From assembly GCA_038845865.1 (NCBI GenBank), contig JAWBQJ010000006.1:830-64829 (forward strand): a stretch of 64,000 bases of DNA, given 5' to 3'. The notes below the pieces were generated by a model. The model was not told the origin of the DNA. It was given only the letters and a program-made list of their open reading frames with translations, and did not search any database. Positions 27,827 through 36,150 of the stretch are shown piece after piece. The position numbers and the translations under genes are program-made. The DNA comes from Desulfurococcaceae archaeon (lineage in GTDB: Archaea > Thermoproteota > Thermoprotei_A > Sulfolobales > Desulfurococcaceae). Every line of letters begins with the position of its first letter. Position 1 is the stretch's first letter.

Positions 27827-29698
27827 ATGGTGGAAATGGGGATTAGTGCGTTAAACTTGATTAAAGTGCTGGCGTCGAGTTTATGCAATCTTTTACTAGT
27901 TCTCCTGCTCACGGTGCAGGGCCCAGCTGAGGCAGCCTTCTCCGCGTCACTGGGTATTATAACGCCGTGGTTGGACATAATTGTTTCCGCGGTGCACATA
28001 GCGGTATCGTTCATATTACTAAACAATGCTCTCTCAGCCTTGCTCAACAGGACGTTCTTCATAGTGTACCTCGTCTCCATGGGTTATGAGCATGTGAACA
28101 ACGCGTTGCTCTTCAGGGAAATGGCGGGGTTAATGTTATCCCTGCCTCTAATTGTCATCGTAAAACACGTGACCGGTTTACCGAGCACTGCACTAGAGTT
28201 CAAGAGGCTCGTGAAGAGTCGTGTAGGGTTTAAAGTAGGTGCCAACGAGCTGTTCGTTCTCCTGATCCCCCACATTGGGGGGGTGATATCCGTACTCGCC
28301 ACCTCGTTCTCGGCGTACTCAACGGATATTTACGTGATCGTGGTGAACAATGCACTGGTACCGGTAATCCTCCTCTTTATGGTAATGCTCGTGAGTGAGG
28401 AGTTATCGGGTACCGCCGACCGCGCTATAATGGGCTTTACTTCGGGGCTTGGAGTTCTTGGATTAGCGCCACTGATTTCGCTAATGGCCATGGAAAGAAC
28501 CAGTGGCGCCTTATACCCATCAAGGGCGCTCTATGCCAGTAAACGCGGGTTATACTTGGGGAAGGCTGTTGCCACTCTAACCTATGGGTATCCTAGCAAC
28601 GCGTACAGAAAACTCAGAAAAAGTGCCAGGTTCTCAGGAGAGGGCAGGAGAGCCTGGTACTGGCGGGCAGTACAACACTCTCTGTATGTTGACCTCAACG
28701 AGCTGAACACTCCACATATAATCGTTATAGGCTCGTCGGGCTCTGGAAAGACAACACTTGTCAAGCATATAGTGCTGGAATCCAGTAGAGTTTACGGGCA
28801 CAACGTGCTGATCATAGACCAGCACGGGGAGTATAAAGACCTCGCTAGTTTTATTAAGTGCAAAATAATAGATGCTTCCAGGTGCTCGTTAAACCCATTG
28901 GTTTTAGCGAACACATCTCCTCGTGAAAGAGCGCTCCAACTCGCACACGCGGTATCAGTAACATTTAGGCTAGGCTTATTGCAGAGGAAAATGCTCGAAG
29001 AGGTGATAATGAAGACCTATGAGCTGAAAGGCATTACCTCGGGGGATCCGGCTACGTGGAGGAGGGATCCACCCACGTTACAAGACCTCGTAGGGGTTTG
29101 TAAGGAACTCGGTAAGGAGATCCCGGAGTACAACAGGCTACTTCCATACATAGTTCTACTGAGTGAACATATAAGCGGGGGCGAGTGGCTTAGCGTAGAG
29201 GAGTTGCTCTTAGAAAGCGCCATTATAGACATGACTGGTCTATCGAGCGACTTCGCACGAGCGCTATTCCTGGATACGTTAATGTACACATTAATAAATA
29301 AGATGTACACTACTAGGTTAACTAAGAAAGTGATGCTCGTAATTGAGGAGGCGAGAGGTCTATTACCGAGATCTCTCGCGAGGGAGCTTCTATCGAGACT
29401 TTTTGCAGAGAGTAGGAAGTTCGGTTTTTCAATAGTCGTCGTTTCTCAAGAGATAAGGAGAATTCCTAAAGTGCTGGTGGATAACGCGGGGCTTAGGGTA
29501 TTCTTTGTACTAAATGAACCTAGAAGCGTCGAAGAAGCCTCAAAGATCATTGCTGGCTTAGATGTGAAAGAGAAATCGCTAGTTGTGGCAGAGGCCATCC
29601 GAACGCTCGCACCCCACACATTTATGATACACGCGACAGGCGTAGATGCGATCTTCGTCGTTAAATCGCCCTTCTTAACGAGGAGCAAGTCCGCCTAG
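27827..29698 (+). CDS. Membrane-anchored HerA-like ATPase
   Basis: A 623-residue protein of two halves. Residues 1-230 are largely hydrophobic with about six TM helices (such as SLCNLLLVLLLTVQG, VSAVHIAVSFILLNNALSAL and VVNNALVPVILLFMVMLV). Residues 290-610 form a HerA/FtsK-like motor: Walker A VIGSSGSGKTTLVKH (about 304-318), IDQHGEYKDL, Walker B VMLVIEEARGLLP and VVSQEIRRIPK. The layout recalls conjugative coupling proteins such as VirD4, but with more TM segments. The cargo is unknown. A short space separates it from the divergent Lhr gene. Confidence 0.78.
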   Translation: MVEMGISALNLIKVLASSLCNLLLVLLLTVQGPAEAAFSASLGIITPWLDIIVSAVHIAVSFILLNNALSALLNRTFFIVYLVSMGYEHVNNALLFREMAGLMLSLPLIVIVKHVTGLPSTALEFKRLVKSRVGFKVGANELFVLLIPHIGGVISVLATSFSAYSTDIYVIVVNNALVPVILLFMVMLVSEELSGTADRAIMGFTSGLGVLGLAPLISLMAMERTSGALYPSRALYASKRGLYLGKAVATLTYGYPSNAYRKLRKSARFSGEGRRAWYWRAVQHSLYVDLNELNTPHIIVIGSSGSGKTTLVKHIVLESSRVYGHNVLIIDQHGEYKDLASFIKCKIIDASRCSLNPLVLANTSPRERALQLAHAVSVTFRLGLLQRKMLEEVIMKTYELKGITSGDPATWRRDPPTLQDLVGVCKELGKEIPEYNRLLPYIVLLSEHISGGEWLSVEELLLESAIIDMTGLSSDFARALFLDTLMYTLINKMYTTRLTKKVMLVIEEARGLLPRSLARELLSRLFAESRKFGFSIVVVSQEIRRIPKVLVDNAGLRVFFVLNEPRSVEEASKIIAGLDVKEKSLVVAEAIRTLAPHTFMIHATGVDAIFVVKSPFLTRSKSA

Positions 29699-29754
29699 CG
29701 GTCGGCTCGGTATTTAAGTCTCAAAGAGCCTAATGTTGCGTAGGTGCATGTTTT

Positions 29755-30054
29755 ATGCCAGGTGGAGAAGAGGAAGAAGTGGAAACAGAAGTGGGAAGGG
29801 GGAAAGAGGCGGAGGAAGAAACGGGAGAGATACTAATAGATCAGCTAAGGCTACTTCTCGACATTACGAAGCTATGGCATAGAATTCTTCATGGTGAGGC
29901 ATCAATAGAGGACCTTAAATCAATGGTCACGGTGAAGCCCTCAAGAAAACCAGAAGAGGCGGAAGGGAAGAAGACAACTAAACGTAGGGCGAAGACGGCC
30001 AAAGTCAAGGAGAAGAAGGCACGAAAATCGCGTAGAAAAGTGGGTAGTAAGTAG
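29755..30054 (+). CDS. Unknown protein with acidic head and basic tail
   Basis: A 99-residue protein I do not recognise. Residues 1-28 are strongly acidic (GEEEEVETE...), the middle holds one amphipathic helix (ILIDQLRLLLDITKLWHRIL, about 29-48), and residues 62-99 are almost all Lys/Arg/Ala, like a nucleic-acid-binding tail. A TATA-like GGTATTTAAG (29707-29716) precedes it, so it may have its own promoter and not belong to the ATPase gene. Confidence 0.6.
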   Translation: MPGGEEEEVETEVGRGKEAEEETGEILIDQLRLLLDITKLWHRILHGEASIEDLKSMVTVKPSRKPEEAEGKKTTKRRAKTAKVKEKKARKSRRKVGSK

Positions 30055-30066
30055 AAGAGCAACTGC

Positions 30067-30441
30067 CTATATACTGGTGAACTCCACCTCGGTAAATCCT
30101 AGTTCCTCCAGAGACGATATGATCAGTTCTCTCGGGGCCCTCCTGTCTAGTATGAGCTCTACGATCTTTTTACCGTGCTCAGTTAATAACTTAACCTTAT
30201 GTACGATAACCCTTCCGCGCAGGGAATCAGCGGGGTCTTTTATTACTACTAGATACCCATTAGACTTCTTGTGTGCTATGCTGTAGTACTCATCAAAGCC
30301 TAGTATTATTCTTTTAGCCTCTTCAAGATCCCTCGTACTACCGTGCTTTCTCATTATAACTTCAATGAACCTTAATGCGTAATCACGCTCTAAGCTGATG
30401 TGCGGGTACCTTGCCAGGTCTAACACTATGGTGATCTTCAT
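30067..30441 (-). CDS. Conserved-looking protein of unknown function beside PCNA
   Basis: A 124-residue soluble protein, not recognised. It is predicted alpha/beta (MKITIVLDLARYPHISLERD, then a basic helical region, ending in SSLEELGFTEVEFTSI). It is divergent from the PCNA gene with only 60 nt between the two starts, so they share a promoter region. A link to replication is a guess based on position only. Confidence 0.6.
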   Translation of the reverse strand: MKITIVLDLARYPHISLERDYALRFIEVIMRKHGSTRDLEEAKRIILGFDEYYSIAHKKSNGYLVVIKDPADSLRGRVIVHKVKLLTEHGKKIVELILDRRAPRELIISSLEELGFTEVEFTSI

Positions 30442-30455
30442 GTGTTAAAACCCGG

Positions 30456-30465
30456 TTTTTTTATA
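30456..30465 (+). promoter_or_regulatory. TATA box for the PCNA gene
   Basis: TTTTTTATAT lies 37-46 nt before the PCNA ATG at 30502, leaving a leader of about 15-20 nt that contains GGGGAT. The divergent gene starts at 30441, so the whole promoter is packed into 60 nt. Confidence 0.5.
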
Positions 30466-30501
30466 TCTGACTCTCGTCTCATAGATAACTCTGGGGATAC
30501 G

Positions 30502-31254
30502 ATGTTTAAAGTTCTTTATCCAAACGCGAGTAAGCTTAAAAAAGCAGTGCAGGCGCTCTCAAAACTCAGTGACGAATTCCCGTTGTACGTAACGGGCAAC
30601 GGTATGGACATAAAGGTACTTAGTCCCGACAAGACGATGTTAGCAGTACTAACGCTTCCAAGCCTCGTATTCGAAGAATTTTCCGTTGACGAGGAGACGA
30701 CTATCATTACCTCGGCAACGGAGCTGAGAAAGATCATCCGTAGAGCGAGTAGAAATGACGCCCTCCTTCTAACTATTAGCAAAGAGACAGACGAGCTAGT
30801 CCTCGTGTTGAAGGACAGAAAAACGGGCATTGAGCGCGAATTCGGAGTCCCCTTGATACCAAGGCCGCCCGAACCTGTCCCAGAACTACAGCTTGACCTC
30901 CCAATCTCGTTCACTATGCTATCAAAAGACTTCAAGGACCTCGTAGGAGACCTAAAACTCGTGGGAGAAGAAGCGCTATTTAGTTACGAGGATGGAAAAG
31001 TGATAATACGGTCGGTTGAGCAGCAGAAAGAATACGTTTGTGAACTGAGAGAAGGAAACCCCCTCATACTCCTGGCGTCGACTGTTGAGAAGGCCAGGGT
31101 CTCGTATAGTATTGAAATGCTAATGGTGGCTGCCGGAGCCGCGGAGGCATCCAAGCACGTTATCATATCCTTCGATACCGGTAAGCCGTTGAAAATAGAG
31201 TATGAACTAGCTGGTGGAGGGAAACTGACGTATTGGATCGTGCCAAGAATGTAG
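30502..31254 (+). CDS. pcn: DNA polymerase sliding clamp (PCNA)
   Basis: A 250-residue clamp subunit. The ATG at 30502 (MFKVLYPNASKLKKAVQAL) with GGGGAT upstream is chosen over a frame start 20 codons earlier, as it matches the family N-terminus and length. The centre holds the interdomain connector (REFGVPLIPRPPEPVPEL), and the end KIEYELAGGGKLTYWIVPRM is the typical PCNA C-terminus. Crenarchaea often carry two or three PCNAs that form heterotrimers; this window shows one. Confidence 0.95.
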   Translation: MFKVLYPNASKLKKAVQALSKLSDEFPLYVTGNGMDIKVLSPDKTMLAVLTLPSLVFEEFSVDEETTIITSATELRKIIRRASRNDALLLTISKETDELVLVLKDRKTGIEREFGVPLIPRPPEPVPELQLDLPISFTMLSKDFKDLVGDLKLVGEEALFSYEDGKVIIRSVEQQKEYVCELREGNPLILLASTVEKARVSYSIEMLMVAAGAAEASKHVIISFDTGKPLKIEYELAGGGKLTYWIVPRM

Positions 31255-31273
31255 GGCTTAAACATACCCACTG

Positions 31274-31525
31274 TTAGCCCTCTTTGAGTAGCGAGGTCAG
31301 CTCCTTGAGTAGCCTCTCTTTCTCTTCACTACTTAATGCCCTCCTCCTGGTGGCAGAGGCCATTAATGGCGCTTCGACTTTCCATGCTGGCGTCTTGCAT
31401 CTATCCATCCACAGGGGGCAAGAAACACAGCAATGTATGTCAACTGAAATATCTGGTACAATACTACATTTTTTAACGGGCCTGTGTTGCCCGCAGAAAT
31501 CGCATCTCTCCCAGTAAATTGTCAT
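31274..31525 (-). CDS. Small cysteine-rich protein
   Basis: An 83-residue protein with seven cysteines: CDFCGQ near the N-terminus, a single C at 20, then CCVSC and C about ten residues later. The spacing suggests one or two zinc sites. The C-terminal third is a charged helix (SSEEKERLLKELTSLLKEG). It converges on the PCNA gene (19 nt between stops). A TATA-like GAAATATATATCTC precedes it. I do not recognise a family. Confidence 0.65.
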   Translation of the reverse strand: MTIYWERCDFCGQHRPVKKCSIVPDISVDIHCCVSCPLWMDRCKTPAWKVEAPLMASATRRRALSSEEKERLLKELTSLLKEG

Positions 31526-31620
31526 AGTCCCGCCTAGTGAGATATATATTTCATGCTTAGATTATTAATGTCAAGGCTTTGAAAAATGCGAGAACTAGCG
31601 CGGTAGTTGGGATGCTAGAC

Positions 31621-31632
31621 TGTATATATAAA
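31621..31632 (+). promoter_or_regulatory. TATA box of the porGDAB operon
   Basis: TGTATATATAAA lies 37-48 nt before the TTG start of porG. Start of transcription would fall near 31655, leaving a leader of about 14 nt that includes AGGTG. Confidence 0.55.
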
Positions 31633-31668
31633 CTCTCTATTCTTACATATGATACATAGGTGTAATTA

Positions 31669-32247
31669 TTGCTTCATGAAATAATATTCTTAGGTAGAGG
31701 TGGGCAGGGAGCAGTAACAGCTTCAAATATACTAGTCCAGGCGGCAATATACGAAAATAAGTATGGACAGGGTTTTCCTTTCTTCGGTGCAGAGCGTAGA
31801 GGAGCGCCAGTAACAGCGTACGCCAGAATAAGTGATAAGCCAGTATTGAAACATGGAATGTTTAATGAGGCGGACGTTTTAGTGGTTTTCGACGACAGCT
31901 TGCTAAAACTAGGAATAACTAAGCGATTTAGGCTTAGAAACAACGCTGTTCTTATTGTGAACACTGCGCTTAGACATATAGATAAAGAACAGTTAACGGT
32001 TGCGGGCGCCGTCAAGGTGTATACCGTTAATGCTACTAGAATTGCACGCGATCTCGGCCTAGTGATCGCGGGATGGCCCCTGGTGAACACTGCGATCTTG
32101 GGATCGCTGGCGGCGGCGACAAGGATCGTTTCCGTGCAGAGCATCGAGAAAGCTATATTAGACTACCTCGGGTCAAGACTGGGTGAAAAGAATGTTAAAG
32201 CAGCGCGTTCCGCGTACGAGGAAACAGCGTTTCTAGGCGAGGTGTAA
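31669..32247 (+). CDS. porG: Pyruvate:ferredoxin oxidoreductase, gamma subunit
   Basis: A 192-residue subunit starting at a TTG (HEIIFLGRGGQGAVTASNIL), preceded by AGGTG. The GRGGQG loop and the FPFFGAERRGAPV block are the POR gamma-domain signature. With porD, porA and porB it makes the four-subunit enzyme that converts pyruvate and CoA to acetyl-CoA, CO2 and reduced ferredoxin. The family also covers 2-oxoacid enzymes of related specificity. Confidence 0.9.
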   Translation: MLHEIIFLGRGGQGAVTASNILVQAAIYENKYGQGFPFFGAERRGAPVTAYARISDKPVLKHGMFNEADVLVVFDDSLLKLGITKRFRLRNNAVLIVNTALRHIDKEQLTVAGAVKVYTVNATRIARDLGLVIAGWPLVNTAILGSLAAATRIVSVQSIEKAILDYLGSRLGEKNVKAARSAYEETAFLGEV

Positions 32248-32252
32248 GCCCT

Positions 32253-32534
32253 GTGAGGGTTATAAAACCTCTTGGTAATCATAAGCTACCGCTCACGAAG
32301 CCCATGATCGGCGTAGCGGGGAAAACCGGGCTGTGGAGGAACTTAAGGCCTGTAGTTAGCGTAGAAAAATGCACTAGGTGTTACCAGTGCGAAATATTCT
32401 GCCCAGTTAGCACCATAGAGGTTGAACCCGAAACAGGCGCGGTAGTTGACTATGAATACTGCAAGGGGTGTGGAGTATGCGCGGATATCTGTCCTGCAAG
32501 ATCCATAACAATGGTACCCGAAACGGGTGAATAG
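32253..32534 (+). CDS. porD: Pyruvate:ferredoxin oxidoreductase, delta subunit
   Basis: A 93-residue ferredoxin with two [4Fe-4S] sites: CTRCYQCEIFCP (about 41-52) and CKGCGVCADICP (about 71-82). It passes electrons from the TPP site to free ferredoxin. The GTG start is 5 nt after porG. The 2-nt gap to porA suggests coupled translation. Confidence 0.93.
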   Translation: MRVIKPLGNHKLPLTKPMIGVAGKTGLWRNLRPVVSVEKCTRCYQCEIFCPVSTIEVEPETGAVVDYEYCKGCGVCADICPARSITMVPETGE

Positions 32535-32536
32535 CC

Positions 32537-33721
32537 GTGGGCTTGAAAGTAGCTTTAACAGGGAATTACGCTGTCGCGTACGCGGTTAAGTTGGCGAAGC
32601 CTGGGGTCATAGCCGCGTATCCCATAACACCACAAACACCCGTAGTTGAGAAACTAGCGGAAATGGTAGAACAGGGAGAATTGAACGCACGCATGATAAG
32701 AGTAGAGTCGGAGCACTCGGCCCTTGCAGCGTGCTTCGGTGCGGCCGTAGCCGGTGTAAGGACCTTTACAGCCACCAGTAGTCAGGGATTGCTATATATG
32801 CACGAGTTCGTTCACTGGGTATCACGCGCCAGGATACCGGTTGTCATGGTCATAGTATCCAGAACCATCAATACCCCGTGGAACATCTGGCCTGATCACA
32901 GCGATTTCGTGGATCAGAGAGATGCGGGCTGGATCATGGCATACGCCATGGATAACCAAGAGGCATTTGACTTAACGCTCCAGGCATTCAAGATAGGAGA
33001 GGACCCCGCTGTTTACTTACCAGTAATGATCGGCATAGAGGGCTTCATCATAGGCCACACCACCATGCCCGTGGAAATACCTGATGAGCAGTTGGTAGAT
33101 CAGTGGCTGGGGGAGCGAAAACAGCCCTACGTGATCGACGGATCAGAGCCGCTGGGGCTAGGCGGCCTAACTTTCCCGGAAGACACCGAGGACATGTTTT
33201 ACGGTATACAAGAGGCCATGGAAAACGCCAAGGAAGTCATAAAGAGAGTTGATGATGAGTATGGCAAACTATTCGGTAGAAAGTACGGAGGCCTTATATC
33301 CTGTTACGAGTGTAACGATGCTAAATACATAGCAGTAATCATGGGTGCCTGGAGCGGTGATTTGATAGAGGCGATATACAAGCTAAGGGATGACGGCTAC
33401 CCCGTTGGAGCCCTGAGAATAAGATTCTATAGGCCCTTCCCCGTGGAAGACGTGTGGGAGATCGTGAGGGGCGTTAAAGGAGTAGTGGTGTTTGACAGGG
33501 CTATCAGCTTTGGTGCTTGGGGCCAGATCTACACTGACATGGTTACAGGGCTATCCCTGTATACTAGAAACCTACCACACATGGCGAACATTGTCGCGGG
33601 GATAGCTGGCGTCAACGTCGTATCCGAAGACTTCTACAACATGATTAAGTCCTACGTAGACATGGTTGAAGCCGGTAAGATGGAAAGAAACTTCTTCAGG
33701 TGGGAGCGTATTAGAAGGTGA
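32537..33721 (+). CDS. porA: Pyruvate:ferredoxin oxidoreductase, alpha subunit
   Basis: A 394-residue subunit. YPITPQTPVVEKLAEM (about 29-44) with the RVESEHSALAACFGAAVAG block is the pyrimidine-binding region; TATSSQGLLYMHE follows. The C-terminal VKGVVVFDRAISFGAWG segment is typical of POR alpha chains. The stop overlaps the porB frame. Confidence 0.94.
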   Translation: MGLKVALTGNYAVAYAVKLAKPGVIAAYPITPQTPVVEKLAEMVEQGELNARMIRVESEHSALAACFGAAVAGVRTFTATSSQGLLYMHEFVHWVSRARIPVVMVIVSRTINTPWNIWPDHSDFVDQRDAGWIMAYAMDNQEAFDLTLQAFKIGEDPAVYLPVMIGIEGFIIGHTTMPVEIPDEQLVDQWLGERKQPYVIDGSEPLGLGGLTFPEDTEDMFYGIQEAMENAKEVIKRVDDEYGKLFGRKYGGLISCYECNDAKYIAVIMGAWSGDLIEAIYKLRDDGYPVGALRIRFYRPFPVEDVWEIVRGVKGVVVFDRAISFGAWGQIYTDMVTGLSLYTRNLPHMANIVAGIAGVNVVSEDFYNMIKSYVDMVEAGKMERNFFRWERIRR

Positions 33722-33726
33722 AGTCT

Positions 33727-34638
33727 ATGAGTAGCGTGGAGCCTAAAAGAAGGCCGCCGCTACCTTACGATGCGAGAGGGGGTGTACTACCGGGAGATGC
33801 CGCGTGTCCGGGGTGCCCGATACCAATAGCTTTAAAGGTAGTATCAGCCGTATTCGGCGAGAAAGCAATACTATCGATACCAGCTTGTTGCACATCGGTA
33901 ATTCTAGGTACGTATCCCGGACACTCTATTAGAATGAGCGTTGTTCACGTGCCTTTCGCGTCCGCAGCCGCTGTTGCATCCGGCATCGCCCAGGCCCTCA
34001 AGGCGAGGAATATAAATGACGTATACGTCATAGCGTGGGCAGGTGACGGAGGTACAGCAGATATCGGCATGGCGACCTTAAGCGGTGCAGCTGAAAGAAA
34101 CGAAGACATTATCTACATAATGTACGATAACGAGGCCTACATGAATACCGGAATACAGAGGAGTTCTTCTACCCCTAGGGGCGCCTGGACTACTACCACG
34201 CCTACTGGTAAGGTGGAAAACAAGAAAGATATTGCAAGGATAATGATGGCGCACGGAGTGCCTTATGTCGCCACGGCGAGTATTGGATACCCTCATGACC
34301 TATACAGTAAACTTCAAAGAGCTAAAAGCATAGAGGGCTTTAGGTTCATACACATACACGCCCCCTGTCCCACGGGCTGGAGGTTCGAGCCGCAGTACAC
34401 GGTTAGAATAGCAAAGCTAGCCGTTGAGACGGGCCTGTGGATCCTCTACGAATACCACAACGGCAAGTTAGTTATATCTGGTCCTAGCAAGCCATATATT
34501 GATCCTGCCAAAAGAAAGCCCGTTGAAGATTACATTAGGCTACAAGGTAGGTTTAGGGCGATTACCAGCGAGCTAATTAGTGAAATAAGGAAGTACGTTG
34601 AAGATAACTGGAACTGGATTAAGAAACTCTCAGGGTAA
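33727..34638 (+). CDS. porB: Pyruvate:ferredoxin oxidoreductase, beta subunit
   Basis: About 303 residues; carries the thiamine diphosphate site: AWAGDGGTADIGMATL... with the metal-binding IMYDNEAYMNTGIQRS (about 104-140). Cysteines in CPGCP near the N-terminus and C...CPTGW near residue 217 bind a [4Fe-4S] cluster. I chose the ATG at 33727 with AGAAGGTGA before it; a GTG at 33718 overlapping the porA stop is possible. Confidence 0.94.
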   Translation: MSSVEPKRRPPLPYDARGGVLPGDAACPGCPIPIALKVVSAVFGEKAILSIPACCTSVILGTYPGHSIRMSVVHVPFASAAAVASGIAQALKARNINDVYVIAWAGDGGTADIGMATLSGAAERNEDIIYIMYDNEAYMNTGIQRSSSTPRGAWTTTTPTGKVENKKDIARIMMAHGVPYVATASIGYPHDLYSKLQRAKSIEGFRFIHIHAPCPTGWRFEPQYTVRIAKLAVETGLWILYEYHNGKLVISGPSKPYIDPAKRKPVEDYIRLQGRFRAITSELISEIRKYVEDNWNWIKKLSG

Positions 34639-34649
34639 TTTTGGGGGCT

Positions 34650-35144
34650 ATGAAGCTGAACATCTTAGTAGATTTTACGAGTGAGCTTGGTAAGACCTCA
34701 AGACTGGTTAAAGTGCTAAGAGAAAATGGGTTTTCACCTCAGTTACTATCGTACGACGTAGTTAGGCTAAAAACAGAGTTTCACCTTGCCGAAAACAACG
34801 TAATAAGAAATATTTTGAACGGCGTGCACAACCTCGGTGAACTAGTGGCTAGCTGGAAAGGCTTTTGGGAAGCAGTTTGTCTAGAGGCATGGATAGAGGA
34901 AAAGGGTGGAAAGGTCCAGAACACCCTACTAGAAGTGGATGATATATGCGTGTACGTAAGACGTGGAAAGGGGGTTATCCTTACCAAAAAACTAGTATGG
35001 ACAAAGCCGTGCAAGTGGATGGGCGGAGGCCCCATACCCGAAAGTATAACTAGGAAGTGTCTCGACTCCGTAGAGGGCTTAAACGCGGCATTCAACCAGA
35101 TAGCCAGGTTCATTACTATACTATTAGCAACGGTTCAAAAGTAA
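34650..35144 (+). CDS. Unknown protein following porB
   Basis: A 164-residue protein I do not recognise. The ATG at 34650 has GGGGG five bases before it. It seems soluble and alpha/beta: KLNILVDFTSELGKTSRLVK at the start, later DDICVYVRRGKGVILTKKL and a cysteine-bearing KPCKWMGGG. It lies 11 nt after porB on the same strand, so it is probably cotranscribed with the por genes. Confidence 0.6.
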   Translation: MKLNILVDFTSELGKTSRLVKVLRENGFSPQLLSYDVVRLKTEFHLAENNVIRNILNGVHNLGELVASWKGFWEAVCLEAWIEEKGGKVQNTLLEVDDICVYVRRGKGVILTKKLVWTKPCKWMGGGPIPESITRKCLDSVEGLNAAFNQIARFITILLATVQK

Positions 35145-35175
35145 CCGACACTCGCCGGCTCGGCGCGTAGACATC

Positions 35176-35364
35176 GTGGTGGTGGAATTCCGCAACAGAC
35201 TTACTAGGTTCGGCTTCGATCACCTTGCACGGTTCTTCGAGTCACATGGTGTTAGAGTAGAGGTTGTAGAGGAGAGTGAGAAGGGATACATGGATGAACT
35301 AGTGGAGGACTTCGTAGCAATAGTAACATCGTTCGCCGCCAGAATATACGGTAAGCGATCCTAG
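35176..35364 (+). pseudogene. Remnant of an IS607-family serine recombinase (TnpA)
   Basis: Sixty-two codons matching the end of the catalytic domain of IS607-type resolvases: NRLTRFGFDHLARFFESHGV, then a gap and ELVEDFVAIVTSFAARIYGKRS. The N-terminal helix-turn-helix and the catalytic serine region are absent, and the open frame upstream is not clearly homologous beyond VDIVVVE. No matching tnpB follows directly. It is the relic of an insertion between the por operon and tRNA-Pro. Confidence 0.8.
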
Positions 35365-35553
35365 AAGTTCAGGAAGATAAAAACAATAAAAGGGGTGGTA
35401 GAGAACGGTTACCGTGCCTCTCGATAACTTTTCTAACGCCGTGGCGGTAATACCCATGCTATTCAAAAACACCTAAGCAAACCTAAATAAACAACACAGG
35501 CAACCACTTAATTAAGCAATATATTTTACTCCTCATTTTCTATTAAATAAGTA
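35365..35553. other. Gene-free spacer upstream of tRNA-Pro
   Basis: No credible frame was found in these 189 nt. It is AT-rich toward the right, with CAATATATTTTACTCC (35516-35531) placed as a TATA element for the tRNA. The left part probably derives from the decayed insertion sequence. Confidence 0.4.
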
Positions 35554-35643
35554 GGGCCCGTCGTCTAGCCTGGTTAGGATGCGGGGTTCGGGTCCACGGC
35601 GCGAAAATCCCCGTGACCCGGGGTTCAAATCCCCGCGGGCCCA
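35554..35643 (+). tRNA. tRNA-Pro (anticodon CGG) with a 15-nt intron
   Basis: The acceptor GGGCCCG (35554-35560) pairs with CGGGCCC (35636-35642); discriminator A follows, CCA is not encoded. The anticodon stem CGGGG/CCCCG encloses 22 nt. A 15-nt intron (35593-35607) sits at the canonical 37/38 position; exon UUCG pairs with intron CGAA with bulges GG^U and AA^U, a proper bulge-helix-bulge. Spliced loop is UUCGGGU, anticodon CGG. T arm: GGGGTTCAAATCCCC. Confidence 0.95.
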
Positions 35644-35663
35644 TTCATACATGGTGCTATCTA

Positions 35664-36044
35664 TTGTCTGTTAGAGAAACGAAAAATGCATTAGCTAGGC
35701 TCCTTGAACGAGAAAGTGAGTCCATAATGCCTGCTGTTTACGAACTGAGATTCATTAAGCTCGCTATACGAGTAGGTAGTTACACGCAAAGCCTCTGGGT
35801 GTACCTTGGCAGAGAATCGGACTACTTGATTATCCCTGGTGTATTTTGTAGTTGCAAGGACTTCATAATGAGAACCGTAATAAACAAAACATCAAGCTAC
35901 TGTAAACACCAAGCAGGAGTCTATATGGCATCTAAGAGGAATAAGTACTTGACTCTCAGCGTGACGCCCGAAGAGGCATATGATATCGTGTTCGAGATTT
36001 TAAATGAAGGCATGTCACTGAAGCTCAGAAGAAGGGCGAGGTGA
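35664..36044 (+). CDS. SWIM zinc-finger protein
   Basis: About 126 residues from a TTG start (or about 105 from the ATG at 35727). FCSCKDFIMR...SSYCKHQAG fits the SWIM pattern CxC-x(n)-CxH (about 61-83). Archaeal SWIM proteins are related to the Sws1 partner of Rad51 paralogs, and RadA is in this window at 40764, but a direct link is only inference. A longer open frame runs into the tRNA and is not its start. Confidence 0.75.
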   Translation: MSVRETKNALARLLERESESIMPAVYELRFIKLAIRVGSYTQSLWVYLGRESDYLIIPGVFCSCKDFIMRTVINKTSSYCKHQAGVYMASKRNKYLTLSVTPEEAYDIVFEILNEGMSLKLRRRAR

Positions 36045-36150
36045 ACTGTAGCTACTCTAACAATGCCGTGCAGGCTAGTTAGATATTTTTGCTAAATATT
36101 ATTTCACATTGCATAATATATTACTATGTGGTGTATGCACGGGGGTAAGC

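Noticed and set aside
30442-30501. 20-residue N-terminal extension of PCNA
   Set aside because: It covers the TATA box and is not part of the family.
35365-35470. CGGTAATACC similarity to 16S rRNA (35445-35455)
   Set aside because: It is in the sense, not the antisense, orientation on the plus strand, and on the minus strand no C or D boxes surround it.
35613-35663. Long form of the SWIM protein beginning inside tRNA-Pro
   Set aside because: The codons are the tRNA 3' half; the real start must lie downstream.
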